A stretch of DNA of 64,000 bases from Thermanaeromonas toyohensis ToBE (lineage in GTDB: Bacteria > Bacillota > DSM-521 > Neomoorellales > Neomoorellaceae). Both the position numbers and the translations under genes were made by a program. The stretch is taken from NCBI RefSeq assembly GCF_900176005.1, contig NZ_LT838272.1, positions 392,501-456,500 of the forward strand. The letters are read 5' to 3'. The notes below the pieces were generated by a model. That model was not told the origin of the DNA and searched no databases. It was given only the letters and a program-made list of their open reading frames with translations. Position 1 is the first letter of the stretch, and each line of letters begins with the position of its first letter. Below, one piece after another: positions 46,636 through 55,380 of the stretch.

Positions 46636-48969
46636 TTGTCGGGCAGGATATCCCGCCGAACCTTTCTAAAAGGAGCGGCAGTTCTGGCCGCGACATCTGG
46701 GGTAAGCTGGTCAGCTACCAAGGCTTACCGGTGGCTGTCTCCTGCGGAAGCTGCTCCTTTAGCCCGGGAGGAAAAGGTGGTAAGAACCGTCTGTTCTCCT
46801 AATTGCTGGCAAACATGCAATCACCTGGTCACGGTCCGGGAAGGGAAGGTAGTTAAGATAGCTCCTGCCCCCATGCCGGATCCGGAATATAACCGCATAT
46901 GTCTCCGGGGCCTTACCCATATCCAGCGCCTTTACCATCCTGATAGATTAAAATACCCTATGCGCCGCATAGGCGAGCGGGGAGAAGGTAAATGGGAGAG
47001 GATAAGCTGGGATGAGGCGCTAGATTTTATTGCCGGCAAATTCAAAGAGTTACGTGATAAGTACGGTCCCCAGGCTATAGCTGTAGTACATCAGTCTGGC
47101 AATTACGGGCTCTTGAACGGGGGATATGGTGGCGCTTACCGCTTCGCCGGGGTTTTAGAGAGCGTGTTGGCCTCGGGTAGCGTCGATCAGGCCGTATCCA
47201 TCGGGTTTTCCTCTGCTCTGGGTACAGGTATTTTCGATGCTTATAGCAATGAATGCGCTGACTGGGTGAACGCCAGGACTATTATCTTGTGGGGCAGCGC
47301 CTGCGCTGAAAGCCAGATCAATGAATGGCATTTTATCTGGGAAGCGGTGGAAAAGGGTGCCCATCTAGTGGTTATCGATCCTATTTATACCACTACGGCC
47401 CAGAAGGCCCATACCTGGGTCAACTTAAGGCCAGGTACTGATATAGCCTTTGCCTTAGGCTTGCTTCATGTCATCATCACCAGAGGCCTCGTAGATAAGG
47501 AATTCACCTTAAATAAAACATGTGCTCCTTTCCTGGTAAGAGAAGATAACAGGTTGTTCTTGCGGCAGGGAGAAAAGCCGCTGGTGTGGGATACCCGTTC
47601 TGGGCGGGCAGTTCCCTATGATACTCCCAGTATTGTTCCTGCCTTAGAAGGCCTGTTCGAAGTAAACGGGGTTAAATGCGCTACTGTCTTTAGCCTACTT
47701 AAAACGGTCGTCCAGGATTATAGCCCGGCTAAGGTGGCTGAGATAACGGGTGTAAGCCCGGAAGTAGTGGTTAAGGTGGCCACTTTACTGGCTACCAACC
47801 GGCCGGGAGGTATCAAACATGGCTATGGTGCGGACCGCTACCACCATGCGGATCTCCTCGGCCAGGCCATGATAACCCTTTTAGGTCTTACTGGCAATAT
47901 CGGAAAATCGGGCAATATTCTAGGGATTTTCTTTGCGGGCTTCGATCCTATGGTTTATAACGTTAATTGGCTATTCCCCCGAGGAACCTTTCCTAAGATG
48001 CTGCCCTTGGTCCAACTCCAAGATACAGTCATCAAACAAAATCCCTATCCTATAAAGGCCTTTTATATCACTTGTTCCAACCTGTTGGTTCAGACTGCTG
48101 ACCGGAACAGATGGCTGCGCGAGGTATGGCCCAAGCTGGAATTGGTGGTGGCCGTGGACCAGTTCTTCAATAACACGTTGAATTATGCAGATATCGTCCT
48201 CCCCGCTGCCCATTATTACGAAACCGAAGAGATAGTGCTTTCCGGGGATGTTCCCTATGTCCTGTACCGGCAGAAGGTTATAGAGCCCTTATGGGAAGCC
48301 AGGCCTGACTGGGAGATATACCGCGGGATAGCTTCCAGGCTTGGTTTAGGCCAGTATTTCGGTTCTATAGAAGAAGAATGTGCCAAGTGGTTAGATATGC
48401 CTTTGATGCGCCAGCAGGGCATCGACTACCAGCGTCTTAAAAAAGAGCAGGCCATCCGGTTCCTGCCCAAACCCTATATCCCCTGGCAAGATGGCAAGTT
48501 TAAAACTCCCACCGGTCGCTTAGAGTTTTATTTAGAGAAGAAAGTGCCCCAGGGAGAAGAGCTGCCAGTGTTCAAGTGGCCCTTGGAAGCAGGCCCTGAT
48601 AGCCCCCAGGCGGCTAAGTATCCTTTGATCCTTATTACTCGCCACGAGAAGTTCCGTATCCATTCCCAATACGAAAACCAACCTTGGTTGCGGGAAATTA
48701 ATCCGGAACCCTTTGTGGACTTAAACCCCCAGGAAGCCCGTAAGCGAGGGATCGGCGACGGCGATCTGGTAGAGGTCTTCAATGATCGCGGCCATGTTAC
48801 TTTACGCTGCCGCTATAACGAAGCTATCCCGCCGGGAGTAGCCCACATCCAGCAGGGTTGGTGGTTTTACCGTGACGGCCATCACCAGGAACTCACCCAT
48901 GCCCGGTACAAAGAAAACACCCTTAACTATTCTTTCTTTGATGTGCGGGTAGAAGTAAAAAAAGCCTAA
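46636..48969 (+). CDS. Tat-exported molybdopterin oxidoreductase, Ser-ligand type (DmsA/PhsA-like)
   Basis: A 777-aa catalytic subunit. The twin-arginine signal SRRTFLKGAA (R7-R8) plus a hydrophobic stretch sends it across the membrane. [4Fe-4S] cysteines are C53, C57, C61 and one in RICLRG. The Mo-ligand region reads SIGFSSALG (S192/S193) and aligns with the serine segment of DMSO reductases, so a serine ligand is likely. Its partners are the ferredoxin and NrfD-type subunits that follow. The TTG at 46636 lies 8 nt after AGGAGG and puts the Tat motif at the N-terminus; TTG 46612 overlaps no SD. Acceptor (sulfur oxyanion, DMSO/TMAO or other) unresolved. Confidence 0.9.
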   Translation: MSGRISRRTFLKGAAVLAATSGVSWSATKAYRWLSPAEAAPLAREEKVVRTVCSPNCWQTCNHLVTVREGKVVKIAPAPMPDPEYNRICLRGLTHIQRLYHPDRLKYPMRRIGERGEGKWERISWDEALDFIAGKFKELRDKYGPQAIAVVHQSGNYGLLNGGYGGAYRFAGVLESVLASGSVDQAVSIGFSSALGTGIFDAYSNECADWVNARTIILWGSACAESQINEWHFIWEAVEKGAHLVVIDPIYTTTAQKAHTWVNLRPGTDIAFALGLLHVIITRGLVDKEFTLNKTCAPFLVREDNRLFLRQGEKPLVWDTRSGRAVPYDTPSIVPALEGLFEVNGVKCATVFSLLKTVVQDYSPAKVAEITGVSPEVVVKVATLLATNRPGGIKHGYGADRYHHADLLGQAMITLLGLTGNIGKSGNILGIFFAGFDPMVYNVNWLFPRGTFPKMLPLVQLQDTVIKQNPYPIKAFYITCSNLLVQTADRNRWLREVWPKLELVVAVDQFFNNTLNYADIVLPAAHYYETEEIVLSGDVPYVLYRQKVIEPLWEARPDWEIYRGIASRLGLGQYFGSIEEECAKWLDMPLMRQQGIDYQRLKKEQAIRFLPKPYIPWQDGKFKTPTGRLEFYLEKKVPQGEELPVFKWPLEAGPDSPQAAKYPLILITRHEKFRIHSQYENQPWLREINPEPFVDLNPQEARKRGIGDGDLVEVFNDRGHVTLRCRYNEAIPPGVAHIQQGWWFYRDGHHQELTHARYKENTLNYSFFDVRVEVKKA

Positions 48970-48990
48970 AGGAGAGGGGAGGTGCTCTTG

Positions 48991-49611
48991 GTGGCTAAAA
49001 AGTATGGTATGGTTATCGATCTTAGACGCTGCATCGGGTGCCATACTTGTGCTATAGCGTGTAAGCTAGAGAACAACGTACCTATGGGCTTGTTTTGGAA
49101 TCGCGTTCTTACCAGAGGCGGTCCTGGCCTGGATATTCCTGAGGGGAGTTATCCTTATTTAAAACGGGAATATCTACCCGTAGCTTGCCAACACTGTGAA
49201 AATGCCCCTTGCGTTAAGGTGTGCCCCGTAGGGGCTACTTATAAAGATCCCGACGGACGGGTGCTCATTAAATATGATCGGTGCATAGGATGCCGCTACT
49301 GTATGACGGCCTGCCCCTATAATGCCCGGGTCTTCAACTGGCAGGAACCCCTTAGGATTCCGGGACACTCTTACGGGAGCCAAGGGGTGCCTGATCGTAA
49401 GCGAGGAGTAGTAGAGAAGTGCTCCTTTTGCCAGCAGCTGGTAGATGCTGGGGGCGAGCCCTTCTGCGTTACCTGCTGTCCGGCTAGGGCGCGGAAGTTT
49501 GGGGATTTAAACGATCCGGAAAGCGAGGTTTCCCGTCTCCTCCGGGAACGTCCTGCAGAACGGCTACTAGAGGACCGGGGTACTAGGCCCCAGGTTTATT
49601 ATCTGCGTTAG
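48991..49611 (+). CDS. Ferredoxin-type subunit of exported molybdoenzyme (DmsB/PsrB-like)
   Basis: A 206-aa protein with four [4Fe-4S] cysteine groups: CIGCHTCAIAC near the N-terminus, CQHCENAPCVKVC, CIGCRYCMTAC and CSFCQQL with a late CVTCC. It has no signal peptide and presumably crosses the membrane bound to the Tat-carrying subunit. I chose GTG 48991 because GGGGAGGTG lies 6 nt upstream. It sits between the catalytic and membrane subunit genes. Confidence 0.9.
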   Translation: MAKKYGMVIDLRRCIGCHTCAIACKLENNVPMGLFWNRVLTRGGPGLDIPEGSYPYLKREYLPVACQHCENAPCVKVCPVGATYKDPDGRVLIKYDRCIGCRYCMTACPYNARVFNWQEPLRIPGHSYGSQGVPDRKRGVVEKCSFCQQLVDAGGEPFCVTCCPARARKFGDLNDPESEVSRLLRERPAERLLEDRGTRPQVYYLR

Positions 49612-49622
49612 GGGGGTTAAGG

Positions 49623-50840
49623 ATGAAGGATAAAGGATATTATCTATGGCTGGGGATTTTATCGGTCCTATCAATCTTAGGCTTGGGGGCCTGGATTTAT
49701 CAGGTGACCCATGGCCTGGTAGTTACAGGGATGCGCAACATCGTAACTTGGGGGCTTTATATTACCGCTTTCATGTTTTTGGTGGGGTTGTCGGCGGGGG
49801 GTATCATCGTATCTTCTTCGGCTACGGTTTTTAACCTACCTCAGTTTAAACCTGCAGCCCGGCCCGCCGTCCTCCTTTCGGTAGTTTCTATACTTATGGC
49901 TACTCTCTTCATCTTTGTTGATCTCGGTCGGCCAGATAGGGTACTGAATCTATTAACTTCGCCTAAGCTTAATTCTCCCTTGGTCTGGGATGTGATCATC
50001 ATAACTTTATACTTGACCCTTTCCTTGTACTACCTCTATCTAATGGGCCAGCCAGAAACGGGTGAAGACAGGTTACGGGTGGTCTCGGCTTTAGCCCTTC
50101 CTACAGCTATACTGGTACACTCGGTTACCGCCTGGATATTTGGTCTCCAGATCGCCCGCCCCACCTGGCATAGCGCGTTGCTCGCCCCTTTGTTTGTGGT
50201 CTCAGCTTTGGATTCTGGGCTTGCCCTTCTGCTTTTGGCCTTGCTGGTTCTAGATCGTTCTGGCTGGTACAGGGTGGATAAATCTCTTTTTTCTACTCTA
50301 GGAGGAGTACTGGCAGTTTTAATTGCCGTAGATGTGTTCTTCGTATTTTCTGAGGTCCTTACCGCCCTCTACCCTGCTGAAGAACGGCTTATGAGGTATG
50401 TAAATCTTCTGCTAAAGGGGAGCCTGGCTCCCTATTTTTGGGGAGAGATTCTCCTGGCTGTTATTCCTTTCTTGCTCCTTGTGTTTCGTTCCAACCGAGA
50501 GAAACCTGGGCTGGTGGGCCTAGCCGCAAGCTTAGTAGTAATAGGTGTGTTTCTAAAAAGGATATGGTTACTTTTCTCTGCCTTACTTCTACCCTTGCTT
50601 CCCTACGCACCAGGGGTACCCTTGGGAAGCTATCTCTTTCCCCCTTTTGAATTCACCCGTTATTATCCTGTGGCTTGGGGGATAACTGGTAAGTATACCC
50701 CTACTTGGGTAGAAATAGGGATATTTATAGGCATTTTTGCCTTCGGCGCCCTTCTGTTTATTATACTTGCCAGGGCCATTTTAGTGCCAAGTACCCTTAA
50801 AGGAACCCGAGGGCTTTATTCTCGTGGCCTGACCAGCTAA
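49623..50840 (+). CDS. NrfD/PsrC-family membrane subunit
   Basis: A 405-aa quinol-linked membrane anchor with about nine or ten hydrophobic helices, starting with a span at residues 7-27. Family features include GLSAGGIIVSS, FIFVDLGRPDR and the HSVTAWIFGLQ helix. It links the menaquinone pool to the outward-facing molybdoenzyme. SD GGGGGGTTAAGG is just before the ATG; the gene is 11 nt after the ferredoxin subunit. It completes a three-subunit respiratory complex. Confidence 0.9.
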   Translation: MKDKGYYLWLGILSVLSILGLGAWIYQVTHGLVVTGMRNIVTWGLYITAFMFLVGLSAGGIIVSSSATVFNLPQFKPAARPAVLLSVVSILMATLFIFVDLGRPDRVLNLLTSPKLNSPLVWDVIIITLYLTLSLYYLYLMGQPETGEDRLRVVSALALPTAILVHSVTAWIFGLQIARPTWHSALLAPLFVVSALDSGLALLLLALLVLDRSGWYRVDKSLFSTLGGVLAVLIAVDVFFVFSEVLTALYPAEERLMRYVNLLLKGSLAPYFWGEILLAVIPFLLLVFRSNREKPGLVGLAASLVVIGVFLKRIWLLFSALLLPLLPYAPGVPLGSYLFPPFEFTRYYPVAWGITGKYTPTWVEIGIFIGIFAFGALLFIILARAILVPSTLKGTRGLYSRGLTS

Positions 50841-50897
50841 AGAGACTAACTCCTAAAAGACTGAGCGTTTTATTTCCTTATAGTGGGATTGGAATGA

Positions 50898-50936
50898 GAC
50901 CAGTATGGGCTTTAAGCCCCCGCTGGTCCTTTTTTT
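50898..50936 (+). terminator. Terminator of the three-subunit oxidoreductase operon
   Basis: An outer 6-bp stem GACCAG / CTGGTC (50898-50903 with 50923-50928) encloses GGGCTT / AAGCCC; seven T follow. Confidence 0.88.
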
Positions 50937-51113
50937 GCTAATATGTTCATTAAGCGGAGTAGAAGCGGAGAGAAAGTGGCCAATATAGGACCTCAAGGGA
51001 TTTGTCCGCCTTTACTCCAGAAGAACTTATGGTCGGTTTGGTTTCCTAACCCCGGCAGTGTAACAATCCCGAAGAGATGATAACGCCCGGCCCTTTCACT
51101 AAGGCTGGGTTTT
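50937..51113 (+). ncRNA. Gene-free stretch ending in a second terminator; possible leader or small RNA
   Basis: Between the operon terminator and the next gene (424 nt gap) no ORF is credible, yet a second terminator-like hairpin appears: CCCGGCC / GGCTGGG (51086-51092 with 51103-51109), then TTTT. A G/C-structured segment around 51030-51090 precedes it. This could be an attenuated leader for the dehydratase-like gene at 51265 or a short independent RNA. I could not match it to a riboswitch class. Confidence 0.3.
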
Positions 51114-51264
51114 CTTGTTGCCCTTTTACATTTTGTACTTGTATAACTAAATGGAATACCATTTATGAAGGAACTTTTTTGATCATGCCGAACTATAACC
51201 TGTATCAATTACCTCTTTAATAACGCAGGTCACAATTAACAAAAAGATAAAAGGGGTGGTGGGG

Positions 51265-52542
51265 ATGACGAACGAAGCTTACCGCCAAATGTGGCAGGAG
51301 CTAGGGATGGACTTAAGACAACATGATCTTTTTCTAGCCGCTTTACCAGAGGCCTTTAATACGGTTTTCCTATCCCAATCTAACCGGCCCCAGGGGATGG
51401 CTTATTTTGACAATCTTCTTATGGAGGCCCATGGAGGGCGTATCCGGGAGATTCTGGACCGAAAAAAAGAAGGGAAGCCGGTAGTGGGTACCTTTTGCGT
51501 TTTTGTACCGGAGGAATTAATCTTTGCCATAGATGGCGTTAGTGTAGGGTTATGTGGGGGTGCTCAGTTTACTGTACCTGCTGGAGAAAGGGTCCTTCCC
51601 CGTAATTTATGCCCTTTAATAAAGTCGCTGATGGGATTTAAATTGGAAAGAATCTGCCCCTACTTTCAGGCTGTGGACTTTTTGATTGGAGAAACAACCT
51701 GTGATGGAAAAAAGAAGACCTGGGAGATACTCAATGAGTACGTGCCCACTTATGTTATGGAGCTACCCCAACGCAAGGAAGAGCCCGATCTGGCTCTGTG
51801 GGAAAGGGAGATCTGGCGCCTTAAGAAAGAGGTGGAGCGGCGCTCTGGCCAGATAATCGATGAAGAGAAACTGGCCCGGGGGATAAGGCGAGCCAATGCT
51901 CGCCGGGAGGCCCTGCGGAGGCTATATAAAGCCCGGCAGGCAGACCCGGTGCCTATAAGCGGTAAAGATGTCCTGCTTATATCCCAGCTGGCCTTCTTTG
52001 ATGAACCTGAGCGATTTGCGGCTCGGGTAAACGAGCTCTGCGAGGAATTAGAAGGCCGCATGGCCCGAGGAGAAGGGGTAGCTCCTAAAGGGGCTATACG
52101 TATCGTGGTCGCGGGTACACCTATGCCCATACCTTACTGGAAGCTCCACCATATAGTAGAATCCGCGGGGGCGGTTATAGTGGCCGAGGAGACTTGCACC
52201 GGTACCCGCTATTTTGCCGGTCAGGTAGAAGAAGGGGGGGAGACGCTAGAGCAGCAACTTAAAGCCCTGGCTCGGCGCTTCCTGGACATTAACTGCGCCT
52301 GCTTTACTCCTAACTCTGGCCGGGTGGAGGATATTCTAAACTTGGCCCGGGAATGGCGGGCTCATGGGGTTATTTATTATACCTTGCAGTTCTGCCAGAC
52401 CTATGCTTTAGAAGCTAGGCGGGTGGAAAAGGCCTTGAAGGAAAGAGGTATACCGGTGCTCACTTTAGAGAGCGATTACAGCGAAGAGGATGTGGGGCAA
52501 CTTAAGACCCGTATAGAAGCTTTCCTGGAGATGTTGAACTAA
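51265..52542 (+). CDS. 2-hydroxyacyl-CoA dehydratase D-family / double-cubane cluster type protein
   Basis: A 425-aa protein of the HgdB/FldB superfamily. Two tandem domains each carry the family's conserved cysteines (FCVFVPEEL, GLCGGAQF, NLCPLIKS, then EETCTGTRYF, NCACFTPN and LQFCQTYA). Family members use ATP-driven electron injection by an HgdC-type activator for difficult reductions; one subgroup carries a double-cubane [8Fe-9S] cluster and reduces small molecules. No second subunit and no activator gene lie beside it, which fits the single-gene double-cubane type better than a true dehydratase. ATG 51265 has AAGGGG 8 nt upstream. Confidence 0.8.
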   Translation: MTNEAYRQMWQELGMDLRQHDLFLAALPEAFNTVFLSQSNRPQGMAYFDNLLMEAHGGRIREILDRKKEGKPVVGTFCVFVPEELIFAIDGVSVGLCGGAQFTVPAGERVLPRNLCPLIKSLMGFKLERICPYFQAVDFLIGETTCDGKKKTWEILNEYVPTYVMELPQRKEEPDLALWEREIWRLKKEVERRSGQIIDEEKLARGIRRANARREALRRLYKARQADPVPISGKDVLLISQLAFFDEPERFAARVNELCEELEGRMARGEGVAPKGAIRIVVAGTPMPIPYWKLHHIVESAGAVIVAEETCTGTRYFAGQVEEGGETLEQQLKALARRFLDINCACFTPNSGRVEDILNLAREWRAHGVIYYTLQFCQTYALEARRVEKALKERGIPVLTLESDYSEEDVGQLKTRIEAFLEMLN

Positions 52543-52585
52543 GCTTACTTGGTAATTACTGCAAAGGGGATAAAGTCGTACACAG

Positions 52586-52636
52586 AGCCCTGGAGCAGTT
52601 GAGCTTTCCACCGAGCGGCTGCTCCAGGGCTTGTTT
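52586..52636 (+). terminator. Terminator after the dehydratase-family gene
   Basis: A perfect 13-bp stem AGCCCTGGAGCAG / CTGCTCCAGGGCT (52586-52598 with 52619-52631), 20-nt loop, followed by TGTTTT. Confidence 0.82.
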
Positions 52637-52721
52637 TGTAGCAAAAAGCCCGATGTTTGCAGTTTGTATATCAATTGTGCTACAATGAATATATCACTTT
52701 AAGAAAGGTTGGGTGTTTTAC

Positions 52722-53009
52722 ATGCGTTTTATCAGCGTTCGAGACTTAAAATTAAGAACAAGCCAGATTTGGCATCAACTTAAAGAGGAAGGCGAAGTGG
52801 TCATTACTTCCAACGGCAAGCCTATTGGAATACTTTCTAGGATAGAAGAAGATAACCTGGAAGATTACCTTAAAGCACTTCGGCGTGCTCGTGCAATAGC
52901 TGCTTTAAACAAAATACAGGAACGTTCCCGGCAAAAAGGTTTAGATAAATTAACAGAAGAAGAAATAGAAGAGGAAATAAAGGCCACTAGGCGGGAGCGC
53001 TACCAATGA
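52722..53009 (+). CDS. Phd/YefM-family antitoxin
   Basis: A 95-aa antitoxin: the N-terminal Phd/YefM DNA-binding fold (FISVRDLKLRTSQIWHQL, then VITSNGKPIGIL) and a charged helical tail (KGLDKLTEEEIEEEI) that would embrace the toxin. It overlaps the PIN gene by 4 nt. An alternative GTG at 52713 adds three residues. Upstream, TTGTATATCAATTGTGCTACAATG-like AT-rich sequence near 52660-52690 may hold its promoter. Confidence 0.87.
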   Translation: MRFISVRDLKLRTSQIWHQLKEEGEVVITSNGKPIGILSRIEEDNLEDYLKALRRARAIAALNKIQERSRQKGLDKLTEEEIEEEIKATRRERYQ

Positions 53010-53434
53010 GGATTGTATTGGATACTAACGTATTAGTTTCAGGTCTGCTTAAACCTTATAGTAATGCTGGGATGCTCCTCCGTATGATTGTTGGAGGTTT
53101 AGTGCAAGTAGTATACGATGCCCGAATTATTTCGGAGTATAGAGAAGTTTTACGCCGTCCTAAATTTGGACTTAGCATGGCCGAAGTAGAAGCAATTCTG
53201 TCACAGATTGTAGCCGAAGGCATCTCAGTAATAGCCGAACCTTTAAAAGAGAGGTTACCGTATATAGATAATGAGCCTTTTTTAGAAGTAGCTAAGGCTT
53301 ATCCGGGAAGTATTCTTGTTACAGGTAATAAAAGGCATTTTCCCCAAGAAGTTTGCGGAAATATAATTGTTCTAGATCCTTTAGAGTTTCTTGAGCTTTG
53401 GCGAAATAGCCCTATGGAGAGACCAGGAAATTGA
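53006..53434 (+). CDS. PIN-domain toxin
   Basis: A 142-aa PIN-domain protein of the long-standing 'putative toxin' class: RIVLDTNVLVSGL (D6 metal site), AEVEAILSQI, and LVTGNKRHFP near the end, where the family has a conserved Asp/Asn. Coupled by an ATGA overlap to the Phd-type antitoxin, forming the second toxin-antitoxin pair of this island. Confidence 0.87.
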   Translation: MRIVLDTNVLVSGLLKPYSNAGMLLRMIVGGLVQVVYDARIISEYREVLRRPKFGLSMAEVEAILSQIVAEGISVIAEPLKERLPYIDNEPFLEVAKAYPGSILVTGNKRHFPQEVCGNIIVLDPLEFLELWRNSPMERPGN

Positions 53435-53461
53435 GGTGAACTACCAGGCTATGCTTAAAAG

Positions 53462-55273
53462 CTACTCAAGTAAAAAAGGCCCTGAAAGATAATATACTCT
53501 AGCCCTAGCTTGGGTTCCAGGCGGGCCGTAATAAAAATATACAAGGGTAGGCTGTTTTTCTAGGGGCTTTTCCGGATGGCAGGGGAAGAGCTCCAGATAT
53601 CCGTGACGGCGTAAGGTAGTCGGGTCTAAACTTAAAAGTTCTGGGAGGTGCTTACGCCGGAAGGCCTGGTCACTTAATCGGTCCATCCAAAGGGACCTTT
53701 CTTTTTCTGTCAAGGGTGAAGGCGGAGCCCAAGAAGGCCAGCGCCGGCTACGATCGTATAACAAGAGATCAAATTTGAGCAGGTGATAAAAGAGGTTTAA
53801 ATCTATCTTGGCCCGGAAAGTAGCTGCAAACCGGGCTAGATTATTATATAGGTCTTGCCGGCTAGGGGCGCGGCGGTGAAAGCCCTTTTCTTCCCACCAG
53901 GAGGCCAAGGCCTCAAAAAGGTTAAAGGGGGTGGGAAAGGCTTGTTCGAGAAAACAAAGGGCGTGGTCAGCTATATGGGAGTTCCAGTATCTTTCCAGGA
54001 GCTCAGCTATACGGTGTAGGCGCAGAAGCTCAGCATAGGACATATCGCGGCTAGCTAGGACCTCGTAGGGAGGATCCTCCAGGAACACGTAGCCATATCT
54101 AGAAGCCTCCTGACGTAAAGGAGTCCCTTTCAGGAGCTTAAGAAACCCTAGCTGGATTTCATGGGGTCGCAAGCTGTAAACAGCATTGAAGCTTTGGGCG
54201 AAGGAGGAGTAAGTTTCTCCTGGAAGCCCAGCGATGAGATCCAGGTGCAAGCGGATGTTACCAATAGAATGGAGCTTTTTTATGTTCCTGGCCAACTTTT
54301 CCCAGTTCTGGCGGCGCTGGCAGCGCAGGTTGACCTCCTCATTGATGGTCTGGACTCCGATCTCAAATTGGAAAAGGTCTGGAGGGACACCCTTAAGGAA
54401 GTTTAGCATTTCTTCATCTAGTAAGTCCCCTACTATTTCAAAGTAAAACTTGGGTTTAGGGTTTAACGATATCAGGGGTTCGGTGATTAGAAATTTCCAG
54501 ATAGATAGAGCTCTTTCCTTATGGGCATTGAAGGTACGGTCCACGAATTTGATCTCCCGTACCCCGGCTTTAAGGAGGCGACGGATATCCTCTTTTACCC
54601 GTTCTAGGGAGAAATAACGTACCCCAGAGGTGGTAGAAGATAGGCAAAAGCCGCACCCAAAGGGACAACCTCGCGAGGTTTCGTAGTACACAGTGCGCTC
54701 TTTGAGGCTTGCTAAAGTGTTTTCAGGGTAGGGGTTGGGGAGAGAGTCCAGATCTTCCACTACCGGTGCCCACCCGTTAGAAAATATATCCGCTCCTTTC
54801 CGGTAAACGAGACCAGGTAGGGAAGTTAAAAGGGAAGAGGAGATCCGCTGAGTTAGGTCTGTGACAGGGTACCGAGGGGGCGCTTCTTCCAGTAGAGCAG
54901 AAAGAAACCGGGCCCAGGCGAGCTCCCCTTCCCCACGGATAATGAGATCTACCTGGGGATTAGCTTTAAGGAAAGCTTCACTTTCAAAGGATACCTCCGG
55001 CCCTCCAAATATAATAAGTAGATCGGGCCGTACTTTTTTTAGTATAGCAGCTACTTCTAGGCTAGGTTTAATATTCCATATATAACAAGAGAAAGCCACT
55101 ATCTCTGGATGGCGGCGATATATTTCTGCGGCTATGCTGGTTGGGAGATCATTGATAGTGAATTCCAAGACCTCTTGCTCTACAGGAAAGAAACACCCTA
55201 CAGCCCAGAGGTAACGCAAGGCCAGGGAAGAATGAATATATTTGGCGTTGAGGGTGGTAAGGATGATGCGCAT
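53462..55273 (-). CDS. B12-binding domain radical SAM protein (DUF4080 type)
   Basis: A 603-aa enzyme. An N-terminal B12-binding-like Rossmann domain (about 1-140, IIFGGPEVSFE; the usual DxHxxG histidine is not obvious) is followed by a radical SAM core with CPFGCGFC (near residue 200) and a long C-terminal DUF4080-like region. The family includes methylthiotransferase and methyltransferase relatives; the substrate of this branch is unknown. It is a single gene convergent with the second toxin-antitoxin pair. Confidence 0.87.
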   Translation of the reverse strand: MRIILTTLNAKYIHSSLALRYLWAVGCFFPVEQEVLEFTINDLPTSIAAEIYRRHPEIVAFSCYIWNIKPSLEVAAILKKVRPDLLIIFGGPEVSFESEAFLKANPQVDLIIRGEGELAWARFLSALLEEAPPRYPVTDLTQRISSSLLTSLPGLVYRKGADIFSNGWAPVVEDLDSLPNPYPENTLASLKERTVYYETSRGCPFGCGFCLSSTTSGVRYFSLERVKEDIRRLLKAGVREIKFVDRTFNAHKERALSIWKFLITEPLISLNPKPKFYFEIVGDLLDEEMLNFLKGVPPDLFQFEIGVQTINEEVNLRCQRRQNWEKLARNIKKLHSIGNIRLHLDLIAGLPGETYSSFAQSFNAVYSLRPHEIQLGFLKLLKGTPLRQEASRYGYVFLEDPPYEVLASRDMSYAELLRLHRIAELLERYWNSHIADHALCFLEQAFPTPFNLFEALASWWEEKGFHRRAPSRQDLYNNLARFAATFRAKIDLNLFYHLLKFDLLLYDRSRRWPSWAPPSPLTEKERSLWMDRLSDQAFRRKHLPELLSLDPTTLRRHGYLELFPCHPEKPLEKQPTLVYFYYGPPGTQARARVYYLSGPFLLE

Positions 55274-55380
55274 AAGAAGAAACCTCTTTTCGGTTTTCCC
55301 TAGAGACGCCTATCTTTAAGTTTAAAAGGTTTCTAAAGGGTTTTTATACAATTTGGCAGTTCGGTTTCTGATAATGTTCT

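Noticed and set aside
51030-51113. Known riboswitch (SAM-I, Moco or similar) in the gap before the dehydratase-family gene
   Set aside because: I compared the visible motifs from memory on both strands and could not place the required conserved blocks in order.
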